The translations under genes were made by a program, and so were the position numbers. From a bacterium TMED144 (GTDB lineage Bacteria > Fidelibacterota > Marinisomatia > Marinisomatales > TCS55): DNA of 10,095 bases. The stretch is taken from the NCBI GenBank assembly GCA_002170005.2, contig NHGT02000005.1, forward strand, positions 4,890 to 14,984. Direction: 5' to 3'. Below, one piece after another: positions 1-5,984 of the stretch (positions within the stretch are counted from its first letter, which is position 1; each line of letters starts with the position of its first letter). Under the pieces are notes generated by a model that worked only from the letters and a program-made list of their open reading frames with translations, made no database searches and was not told where the DNA came from.

Positions 1-948
1 AAAGTCTCCAAATCCAAAATTTTCAACCATGAAGTCTTCCATATCTTTTAATAAAGTTGGAGAGCTTTTGTGTATGAATCCAGCATTGTTCTTTAATGCC
101 TCTACTGTATTTTCTTCATCTTTTGATTGAAGTACAATTGGAATATTTTTTGACTTTTTTCTTACGTGATTTACAAATTTTATTCCTGCTTTATCATTTA
201 TGATTCCTTTTACTGGAAAACGAACATCTGAAACAATTCCAATAATATTGTTGGAAAATTTTTCATAAAAATTGATCGCATCATCATAATCTGATAAAAG
301 TATTATCTTTGGTCTAGCTCTAAATAGGAACATCTTATCAATATCAGACAACTTATTATCTATCAAGCTTCTTACATATTTTAGCATAGTTTGATAGAGG
401 AATGGCAATGTAATGGAATATTGCCTAGGATCATCTTCAACAACGAGAATGGATCTTATATCAGCTATGTTGAAATCCCTTTGAATATTCATCTTATCTT
501 CAAGATATTTTATTATCGCTGGAAAGACATCTGCATTTCCTGACCAAATGAAAATCTTATCGATCGATCTATTGATATCATTCTTGTCAATATCTTGTAT
601 CTCTGATTCATCAAACGCTAAAAGTATTACAGGTTTATTTAAATAGTTTTCCTTTACTTCTTGAGAAAATGTCAATGGGTCCATATCAGCTATCCTCATC
701 ATTACAATCACCATATCATAGGCTCTATCGGATAGCATTTTAAGACCTTTTGTAGCAGTCTCAGCGTGCCATACCCTTGGAGCATAGGAAAGGTTCATGC
801 CAAGGTATTCATAGAGAATTTGTTGGGTCAATCCTCCTTCTTCTTCAAGAATAAAAGCATCATATGGACTTGCAACGAGAAGGATCTCATGAATACGATT
901 TAGCATGAGGTCTTGAAAGCTGGTTTTTTGAAGTAATTGATTGTTCAT
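1..948 (-). CDS. N-terminal part of a receiver-domain-fused PEP synthase/PPDK-like protein (partial, runs off the left edge)
   Basis: The reverse strand is open from the ATG at 948-946 to base 1, giving 316 codons without a stop. An in-frame stop (954-952) lies just upstream, so the start is ATG 948 or a later Met (residue 15). Two receiver-like domains are visible. The first (about residues 20-153, beginning HEILLVASPYDAF) has no aspartate at the expected end of strand 3 (around MVIVMM, 79-84), so it is probably a degenerate receiver. The second (about 165-310) has the acidic cluster EDD (171-173), a candidate phospho-acceptor D241 in IVSDVRFP, S275 and K294 in HKSSP, with a helical insertion around 175-212. 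The fragment ends in FGFGDF. From memory this matches the N-terminus of long (about 950-1000 aa) Bacteroidetes-type proteins annotated as phosphoenolpyruvate synthase, where PEP/pyruvate-binding (PPDK_N) domains follow. The catalytic part lies outside the window, so enzymatic function is inferred. It is divergent from pgk-tpiA. Confidence 0.75.
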   Translation of the reverse strand, partial: MNNQLLQKTSFQDLMLNRIHEILLVASPYDAFILEEEGGLTQQILYEYLGMNLSYAPRVWHAETATKGLKMLSDRAYDMVIVMMRIADMDPLTFSQEVKENYLNKPVILLAFDESEIQDIDKNDINRSIDKIFIWSGNADVFPAIIKYLEDKMNIQRDFNIADIRSILVVEDDPRQYSITLPFLYQTMLKYVRSLIDNKLSDIDKMFLFRARPKIILLSDYDDAINFYEKFSNNIIGIVSDVRFPVKGIINDKAGIKFVNHVRKKSKNIPIVLQSKDEENTVEALKNNAGFIHKSSPTLLKDMEDFMVENFGFGDF

Positions 949-965
949 TGATCAGCTATAAGTTA

Positions 966-993
966 ATTATATTTTCCCCTAGATATGTTTAAA
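966..993 (-). promoter_or_regulatory. Candidate promoter for the receiver/PEP-synthase-like gene
   Basis: Read on the minus strand, a perfect TATAAT (971-966) is preceded 16 bp upstream by TTTAAA (993-988), a four-of-six match to TTGACA. Transcription would start near 959, leaving a leader of about 10 nt before the ATG at 948. The whole intergenic region is very AT-rich, so chance matches are likely. Confidence 0.3.
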
Positions 994-1021
994 TTAAAAA
1001 CTAATTCTAACTTCAATAAAA

Positions 1022-1027
1022 TATAAT
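1022..1027 (+). promoter_or_regulatory. Candidate -10 element for the pgk-tpiA-secG transcript
   Basis: A perfect TATAAT lies in the divergent intergenic region, about 40 bp before the pgk ATG. That would give a leader of roughly 34 nt containing the AGGT ribosome-binding site at 1059-1062. No good TTGACA-like box is seen 16-18 bp upstream, and the region is so AT-rich that this is only a candidate. The 119 bp between the two divergent genes holds no other structure I can support. Confidence 0.25.
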
Positions 1028-1067
1028 TATTAATAGATAAGTTTAAGATTTTAATTATAGGTAATAC

Positions 1068-2252
1068 ATGATCAAGTCTATATCCACATTTGACATCAAA
1101 CATAAAAGGGTTCTGATAAGAGCAGATCTGAATGTGCCTATCAGTGACGGTGTAGTTCAGGACGACTTTAGATTGAGAGCTCTTTTGCCAACATTGAATT
1201 ACTGTTTGAAGAATAACGCTAAGATTGTTTTGATGTCCCATCTCGGTAGACCAAAGGGTAAAATTGATAAAAAACTATCTTTAATGCCTATTGGTGAAGT
1301 GTTAGCCGATCTCCTTGAAATGCCAATTAAATTTTCTCATCATTGTGTAAGTGAAGATGCTTTCAATGTTACCCTGGGTCTTAAGTCGGGCGAAATTCAT
1401 TTATTGGAAAATTTAAGATTCTCAAATGACGAGGTAGAAAACAATAAAGATTTTAGCTCTAAACTTGCGAAACATGGAGATGTATTTATTAATGATGCTT
1501 TTGGAACTGCTCACAGAGAGCATGCATCAAATGTAGGTATAATTGATCACTTCAGTAACAGAGGAATGGGATTTCTTATTGAGAATGAAATACAATACTT
1601 TTATAAACTCATAAATAAACCCAAAAAACCTTTAATTGTTATCTTGGGTGGATCAAAAGTTGACTCAAAATTATCTTTGATAGATAGATTTCTGAATGTT
1701 GCAGATCGTATAATTATTGGCGGTGGCATGGTGTTTACTTTTTTGAAAGCTCAAGGAAAAAATATTGGTAACTCCATCTATCAAGAGAATCTTGTTAGTG
1801 CCGCGTTTGATATCCTAGAAAAAACTAAAAATACACAAAAATTAGTTTTTCCTTCTGATTACATTTGTAATACATCTTTCGAAAGTAAAAAAAAGCCAGT
1901 TATATATTCAAAAAATGAAATCAAAGATGGATATATGGGTCTTGATATAGGCCCACGTTCCATAAAAAGGTTTCAGTCTATCTTGAATGATGCTGAAACT
2001 ATTTTTTGGAATGGCCCAATGGGTGTCTTTGAAAATGAAAACTATGAAGAAGGTACTAAATCGCTTGCATCTTCTATTGTTGAGTTTACAGAAAAAGGCT
2101 CTAAAAGTATAATTGGTGGTGGGGATTCTGCTTCAGCATTAAGAAAATACAACCTTACAAAAAATGTTACGCATCTATCAACTGGGGGAGGTGCTTCATT
2201 AGAATTACTTTCTGGGAAAACGCTCCCTGCATTACAAAGATTGGAAATATAA
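1068..2252 (+). CDS. pgk: Phosphoglycerate kinase
   Basis: This cytoplasmic glycolytic enzyme transfers phosphate between 1,3-bisphosphoglycerate and ADP to make 3-phosphoglycerate and ATP. The 394-residue length is normal for bacterial Pgk. Family motifs appear in order: RVLIRADLNVP (14-24, substrate-binding signature), SHLGRPKG (57-64), LLENLRF (112-118), FGTAHREHAS (145-154), the nucleotide-domain GGSKV (194-198), FWNGPMGVFE (313-322), GGGDSA (350-355) and the C-terminal GGGASLELLSG (373-383). The ATG at 1068 is preceded by AGGT six bases upstream. The stop overlaps the tpiA start by one base (TAATG), so the two consecutive glycolytic enzymes are probably translationally coupled. No key motif is missing. 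Confidence 0.98.
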   Translation: MIKSISTFDIKHKRVLIRADLNVPISDGVVQDDFRLRALLPTLNYCLKNNAKIVLMSHLGRPKGKIDKKLSLMPIGEVLADLLEMPIKFSHHCVSEDAFNVTLGLKSGEIHLLENLRFSNDEVENNKDFSSKLAKHGDVFINDAFGTAHREHASNVGIIDHFSNRGMGFLIENEIQYFYKLINKPKKPLIVILGGSKVDSKLSLIDRFLNVADRIIIGGGMVFTFLKAQGKNIGNSIYQENLVSAAFDILEKTKNTQKLVFPSDYICNTSFESKKKPVIYSKNEIKDGYMGLDIGPRSIKRFQSILNDAETIFWNGPMGVFENENYEEGTKSLASSIVEFTEKGSKSIIGGGDSASALRKYNLTKNVTHLSTGGGASLELLSGKTLPALQRLEI

Positions 2253-3019
2253 TGAACAAAAGAATGATTGTAGCCGCAAACTGGAAAATGAACAAGAATC
2301 TAAATGAAGCTAGCGAATTTTTAGAAAAATTAGATTTTCAACTCAGTGAAAATGATAATCAAAGTTCGGTTATTATCTTTCCACCATTCATTGGATTGGA
2401 AATTTTAGCTGGAAAATTCAATTCTGATAATTTTTATCTTGGTGCGCAAAATTTTCACTATGAAGAAAGCGGTGCTTTCACTGGCGAGGTTTCTATTCCA
2501 ATGCTTGAAAATATTGGAATAGATTATGCAATAATAGGACATTCTGAAAGAAGAATTTTATTCTATGAAAACAACAATTTAATCAATAAAAAGATTAAAT
2601 CATGTTTAGCGTCTTCAATCAATCCTATTCTTTGCATTGGTGAATCAATGGAACAAAGAGATAAGGACTTGACTGAGCATACATTAAAAGATCAGTTAAA
2701 GAGTGGATTAGAGGAAATAAATGTATCAAATTTAGATAAAATTATCATCGCATATGAGCCTATCTGGGCCATTGGAACCGGAAAAACGGCGACCGTTGAT
2801 CAAATTTATACTACCCATCAGCAAATAGAAGGTATATTAAGAGAGCTTTTCAATGGCAAATCCTTTGATTTGCCAATTTTATATGGCGGTTCAGTCAATG
2901 ATATAAATGCTAGAGAAATAGGAATGATTGATAACGTGAGCGGGTTTTTAATAGGTGGCGCTAGTTTAAAAATTGAAACCTTTTGCGAAATACTCGATTT
3001 GTGTAATTTTAACAAATAA
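2252..3019 (+). CDS. tpiA: Triosephosphate isomerase
   Basis: This enzyme interconverts dihydroxyacetone phosphate and glyceraldehyde 3-phosphate in the cytoplasm. It is 255 residues, the usual TIM-barrel length. Visible catalytic elements are N10 and K12 in AANWKMN, the electrophile H97 in IIGHSERR, the general base E169 in AYEPIWAIGTGKTA (167-180, including the flexible loop 6), and the phosphate-binding YGGSV (211-215) and GGAS (235-238). The ATG shares its A with the pgk stop codon, and a GGAA sits six bases upstream within pgk. A second Met at residue 5 is possible, but the first keeps the usual spacing to NWKMN. It lies between pgk and secG, a gene order found in many bacteria. Confidence 0.98.
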   Translation: MNKRMIVAANWKMNKNLNEASEFLEKLDFQLSENDNQSSVIIFPPFIGLEILAGKFNSDNFYLGAQNFHYEESGAFTGEVSIPMLENIGIDYAIIGHSERRILFYENNNLINKKIKSCLASSINPILCIGESMEQRDKDLTEHTLKDQLKSGLEEINVSNLDKIIIAYEPIWAIGTGKTATVDQIYTTHQQIEGILRELFNGKSFDLPILYGGSVNDINAREIGMIDNVSGFLIGGASLKIETFCEILDLCNFNK

Positions 3020-3023
3020 TATT

Positions 3024-3027
3024 GGAG
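3024..3027 (+). promoter_or_regulatory. Shine-Dalgarno site setting the secG start
   Basis: GGAG lies five bases before the ATG at 3033. It is the clearest ribosome-binding site in the window and supports that ATG over the in-frame ATG at 2973, which lies inside tpiA and would add 20 residues unlike SecG. Confidence 0.7.
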
Positions 3028-3032
3028 AAAAA

Positions 3033-3377
3033 ATGTTAGGTTTTTTAATAGCGGTTCACGCCATAATTAGTTTATTATTAATCTTGGTGGTCTTAATGCA
3101 AGCCAGTCAAGGCGGAGGATTGTCTGGGTCAATTGGCGGTCAAACAACCAATACAATATTCGGTGGAAGGGGAGCTGCTACAGCTTTAAGCAAGCTAACG
3201 ACTTATCTTGCCGTAGCATTTATGGGACTGGCTTTGCTTATAAGTTTAGTTGGGTCACCATCTTCAGTTAATATTGATTCTGTTATAGAAAAAGCGCAAC
3301 AGGATGGGACATTGAATTTGCCTTCAGCTGACCCCCAGCCGGCAGTGCTTGATATTCCTAATCAAATCAAGGATTAA
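3033..3377 (+). CDS. secG: Preprotein translocase subunit SecG
   Basis: SecG is the small inner-membrane subunit of the SecYEG channel and assists the protein translocation driven by SecA. The 114-residue protein has two hydrophobic helices (about 3-23 and 54-74) joined by the characteristic Gly-rich cytoplasmic loop: LMQASQGGGLSGS (21-33), GGQTTNTIFGGRG (35-47), then a Leu-Thr step into the second helix. The C-terminal tail after about residue 77 is polar and proline-containing and is poorly conserved in the family. The start at 3033 is chosen from the strong GGAG site and the match to the SecG N-terminus. An in-frame ATG at 2973 would overlap tpiA and add an unconvincing extension. It follows tpiA by 13 bp, the common pgk-tpiA-secG arrangement. 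Confidence 0.95.
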   Translation: MLGFLIAVHAIISLLLILVVLMQASQGGGLSGSIGGQTTNTIFGGRGAATALSKLTTYLAVAFMGLALLISLVGSPSSVNIDSVIEKAQQDGTLNLPSADPQPAVLDIPNQIKD

Positions 3378-3449
3378 GATAAATCATATTTTACTTAATT
3401 TAAATTTGCCCACTTTTAAACTTTTTATCGTTAATTTTTCTTAATAAAC

Positions 3450-3477
3450 TTAATAAGACATATATTTAAACTATATT
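3450..3477 (+). promoter_or_regulatory. Candidate promoter for tRNA-Leu and the TPR gene
   Basis: TATATT (3472-3477) with TTAATA (3450-3455) 16 bp upstream would start transcription near 3484, just before the tRNA. Both boxes are imperfect and the region is AT-rich. The surrounding gap (3378-3496) also holds a short tandem repeat, CTTAATAA at 3440-3447 and 3449-3456. I see no GC-rich hairpin that would terminate the secG transcript. Confidence 0.25.
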
Positions 3478-3496
3478 TTTTACAATTAAACATATT

Positions 3497-3580
3497 GCCG
3501 AAGTGGCGGAACTGGTAGACGCGCTGTCTTGAGGGGGCAGTGGGGGAAACCCTGTGCCGGTTCGAGTCCGGCCTTCGGCA
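3497..3580 (+). tRNA. tRNA-Leu (anticodon GAG)
   Basis: All parts of a class II leucine tRNA fold by eye. The acceptor stem GCCGAAG (3497-3503) pairs with CTTCGGC (3573-3579). The D arm is GCG/CGC around GAACTGGTAGA. The anticodon stem CTGTC/GGCAG has a seven-base loop TTGAGGG, placing GAG at 3531-3533, which reads CUC and CUU codons. There is a long variable arm with GGGGG/CCC pairing. The T arm is GCCGG-TTCGAGT-CCGGC, and the discriminator base is A. The next bases are CAA, so the 3' CCA is not fully encoded and would be added by the CCA-adding enzyme. The gene is 84 bases long. The TPR gene begins 23 bp downstream with no visible terminator between. Confidence 0.97.
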
Positions 3581-3603
3581 CAAAGAATAAAGGCTATTTT
3601 GTT

Positions 3604-4911
3604 ATGATCAATAAAATCATTTTAACTGGACTTTTTGTTGTGGTTATTAATGCGCAATCACCTGATGAGCTATACTCCAACGCACTTGAAGATCTAGAAT
3701 CTGGTAATATTTCATCTGCAGTTGCTAGTTTTAACTCTGCTTTAGAAATGGATCCTACTTTTGCTCCCGCTTACATCGGATTAGCCAGAACATTTGTGCG
3801 AAAAGGGGACCTCAAAGGCGCTAGAGAGAATTTCATTGCTGCAATTGAAGCAGAACCTGAAAACAAAGAATTTCGTTCAGAATATGAACAAATGAGCGAG
3901 CTTGTGACCTTAATGAGCAAAGGAAAAAGATCAATGCAAAGCGGTGATGTTGACCAAGCACTCGAATCATTTAGAATTGCATCTGAGAAGTTTCCTCAAT
4001 ATCCAGAGTCCGTTTTCAATACTGGATTAACTTATTTTAGAAAGAAAGACTTTAAGGAAGCTGTTAGTTATTTCAACAGGGTTTTAGAAATAAACCCTGA
4101 ACATGAAACTGCCCTAACAGCTGTAAAGAATGTTGCCAAGAATTATTTTAATAATGGCAATCAATTTTACAAAAGAGGAGACCTTGAAGCCGCAATCTCA
4201 TCTTATCAAAATGTGCTTTCAGTGGATAAAACATTTTATCAGGCTCATTATCAAATGGGTGTAATTCAATCAAAAATGGGAGATAGAGTTCTTGCCATTG
4301 ATTCATATCAGAAGGCTCTTGATGTAAATCCACAATTTTATAAAGGATATTTTGCACTAGGTTTAGCTAAAAATTCAAATAATGATTCAGATGGTGCAAT
4401 TGGCGCCTTGCAGACTGCAATTGATATTTATCCTGGATATGACAAAGCTTATGGAGCTTTAGGTGACATATTTATAAACCGCAAAGATTTTGAGAAAGCT
4501 AAGCAGTCGCTCAATATGGCTATTACTGTTAATCCTAATTATTCAAAAGGTCATGCTAATTTAGGTGTAATTTATTCCGAAGAGGAAAATTGGGATCAAG
4601 CCATTTCTAGCTTAGAAATGGCTGTTGCTCTCAACGAAAACGATTCAATGAGCTATTTCAGGCTTGCATCTGCATATAACAGTAATGGCAATTGTGGTTC
4701 TGCAAAAACTGCTGCAAGGCAAAGTACAGAGATAAAAAATAGATTTGGTGGAGCTTGGTTTGAATTGGGTATAGCTGAATGGTGCGGTGGAAAAGGAAAT
4801 AAAATCGCTGCTCTTAATGCTTTTGAAAGCGCTAGAAACGATAGATCTTGGCGTAAAATGGCCGAATATGAAATCGATAAAGTCAACAATCCCCAAAAAT
4901 ACGAAAAGTAA
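3604..4911 (+). CDS. Secreted tetratricopeptide-repeat protein of unknown function
   Basis: This 435-residue protein begins with a short Sec signal peptide: a Lys near the start, a hydrophobic core LTGLFVVVI, and probable cleavage after VINA at about residue 17. The rest is almost entirely TPR helix pairs. Repeats with the W/Y-G-A-P-like pattern can be followed at roughly 21-52, 55-86, 103-134, 136-167, 181-214, 216-248, 249-282, 283-316, 317-349 and 384-417. No catalytic domain or second membrane segment is seen, so it is likely a periplasmic or outer-membrane-associated scaffold with an unknown partner. Two cysteines, C364 and C394, lie in the last repeats and could form a disulfide. The ATG at 3604 is chosen because it gives the signal peptide. 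A longer reading from TTG 3529 would begin inside the tRNA. The upstream AAAGG (about 3590) is a weak, distant ribosome site. Confidence 0.85.
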   Translation: MINKIILTGLFVVVINAQSPDELYSNALEDLESGNISSAVASFNSALEMDPTFAPAYIGLARTFVRKGDLKGARENFIAAIEAEPENKEFRSEYEQMSELVTLMSKGKRSMQSGDVDQALESFRIASEKFPQYPESVFNTGLTYFRKKDFKEAVSYFNRVLEINPEHETALTAVKNVAKNYFNNGNQFYKRGDLEAAISSYQNVLSVDKTFYQAHYQMGVIQSKMGDRVLAIDSYQKALDVNPQFYKGYFALGLAKNSNNDSDGAIGALQTAIDIYPGYDKAYGALGDIFINRKDFEKAKQSLNMAITVNPNYSKGHANLGVIYSEEENWDQAISSLEMAVALNENDSMSYFRLASAYNSNGNCGSAKTAARQSTEIKNRFGGAWFELGIAEWCGGKGNKIAALNAFESARNDRSWRKMAEYEIDKVNNPQKYEK

Positions 4912-4945
4912 AACCGTTTATTTTTTTTAGAAATCGTTACTATTG

Positions 4946-5629
4946 ATGATCAAGGCTATAATTTTTGACCTTGACAATACTTTATTAGATTTTGTCAAGA
5001 TGAAGCGCTTTGCTGTAAGAGCAGCTGTAACAGCTATGAATGAAGCAGGCCTTGGAGTTGATGAGAAAAAAGCTTTCGATGATATTTTTGAGTTATATTT
5101 GAACAAAGGTTGGGAACACCAACAAGTCTTTGATGATTATCTTCAACAAACCACTGGAAAAGTCAGCAACAAGGTTTTAGCTGCTGGTATAGTTTCTTAC
5201 AGAAGGGCTCGCGAAGCAACTTTGCTTGTTTATCCTAATGTTAATAAAACGTTGATAGAGCTATTAAAAATGGGTATTAAGCTAGCGGTTGTATCAGATG
5301 CACCAAGTAGAGAAGCTTGGATGCGTCTTTATTATCTAAATCTTCATCATATTTTTGATCCGGTGCTTACCTACGATGATTCAGGTTCAAAAAAACCATC
5401 ACCAAAGCCATTTATGATGGCGCTAAAAAAATTAAATCTGTCAGCAAAAGAAGTTCTAATGATCGGTGATTGGCCGGATAGAGATGTTGTTGGAGCAAAA
5501 CAAATTGGAATGAAGACTATCTTTGCTAAATATGGTGACACTTTTGGAACAACCGATTCTGGAGCTGATTGGGACGTAGATGACATCTATGAAGTGGTAA
5601 GAATAGTTAAGGATGTTAACAGAAAATAA
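4946..5629 (+). CDS. HAD-superfamily (subfamily IA) phosphatase-like hydrolase
   Basis: The 227-residue protein carries all four HAD motifs: I, FDLDNT (nucleophile D8 and acid/base D10); II, VVSDAPSR (S117); III, the lysine in SKKPSPKPF (K149 or K150); IV, IGDWPDRD (D175, with D178/D180). The all-helical cap between about residues 15 and 95 marks subfamily IA, so it should hydrolyse a small phosphomonoester in the cytoplasm with Mg2+. The wording around motifs II-IV (SDAPSREAW, DDSGSKKPSP, GDWPDRD) recalls the TIGR02253-type group common in archaea, one member of which is annotated as a glyceraldehyde-3-phosphate phosphatase; that resemblance is from memory. The substrate cannot be read from sequence. 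ATG 4946 is preferred to the adjacent in-frame TTG 4943. It follows the TPR gene by 34 bp (T-run, no hairpin) and overlaps acpS by 17 nt. Confidence 0.88.
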   Translation: MIKAIIFDLDNTLLDFVKMKRFAVRAAVTAMNEAGLGVDEKKAFDDIFELYLNKGWEHQQVFDDYLQQTTGKVSNKVLAAGIVSYRRAREATLLVYPNVNKTLIELLKMGIKLAVVSDAPSREAWMRLYYLNLHHIFDPVLTYDDSGSKKPSPKPFMMALKKLNLSAKEVLMIGDWPDRDVVGAKQIGMKTIFAKYGDTFGTTDSGADWDVDDIYEVVRIVKDVNRK

Positions 5630-5984
5630 TTTGTTCATTGGTACTGATATTGTAGAAATTGAAAGAATAAAACATTCAATTCACAATTATGGTGTAAAAT
5701 TTTTAGAAAAAATATTTACACCCATCGAGATAAAGTATTGCTATGATAAGAAAAATTGTTATTTGCATTTTGCTGGAAGATTTGCAGCAAAAGAGTCTAT
5801 AAAAAAAGCAATTTTTTCTTCGAAAATTATAAATCAAATAGATTTTAGATCCATAGAGATTGTCAATGATTCTCATGGTGTACCAGTAGTTAGAGTGAAT
5901 GAAACATTGAAAATAAAAAATTCTCAATTAAGCATATCACATGAAAAAAAATACGCAGTAGCATTTGCTTTATTGACTATATAA
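5613..5984 (+). CDS. acpS: Holo-[acyl-carrier-protein] synthase
   Basis: AcpS transfers the 4'-phosphopantetheine arm from CoA to a serine of acyl carrier protein, activating it for fatty-acid synthesis. The 123 residues are typical of the short trimeric AcpS family. Diagnostic motifs are IGTDIVEIERI (9-19, metal-binding D12), IFTPIEIKYC (34-43), FAGRFAAKESIKKA (53-66, E61 as the second metal ligand), the DSHGVPVV strand (86-93) and LSISHEKKYAVAFA (106-119). The ATG at 5613 lies within the end of the HAD gene. A TTG at 5631 would begin six residues later, nearer the usual AcpS N-terminus, so the exact start is uncertain. Its stop overlaps the nnr start by one base (TAATG). acpS next to nnr is a familiar bacterial pairing. 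Confidence 0.95.
   Translation: MLTENNLFIGTDIVEIERIKHSIHNYGVKFLEKIFTPIEIKYCYDKKNCYLHFAGRFAAKESIKKAIFSSKIINQIDFRSIEIVNDSHGVPVVRVNETLKIKNSQLSISHEKKYAVAFALLTI

Noticed and set aside
963..1241. 92-codon reverse-strand open frame across the pgk 5' end and the divergent spacer
   Set aside because: It is antisense to the well-conserved start of pgk, has no recognisable domain or ribosome site, and its tail is made of AT-rich intergenic sequence.
3378..3496. Terminator or small RNA after secG
   Set aside because: The sequence contains only AT-rich repeats such as AATTTAAATT and tandem CTTAATAA. No convincing hairpin plus T-tract or conserved RNA fold can be seen.
3497..3580. tRNA-Leu as an integration (att) site for a mobile element
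   Set aside because: No integrase gene and no repeat of the tRNA 3' end is present in the window, and the flanking genes are conserved housekeeping genes.
3529..3603. Longer TPR protein beginning at TTG 3529
   Set aside because: This start lies in the anticodon loop of the tRNA-Leu, and the added residues are translated tRNA. ATG 3604 gives a clean signal peptide.
4645..4896. Pair of overlapping reverse-strand open frames within the TPR gene
   Set aside because: They are shadows of a clear coding gene, with no start signal and no family resemblance.
4912..4945. Possible terminator between the TPR and HAD genes (T8 run near 4921)
   Set aside because: There is no stable GC-rich stem ahead of the T-run, only a short AT-rich stretch, so a Rho-independent terminator is not supported.
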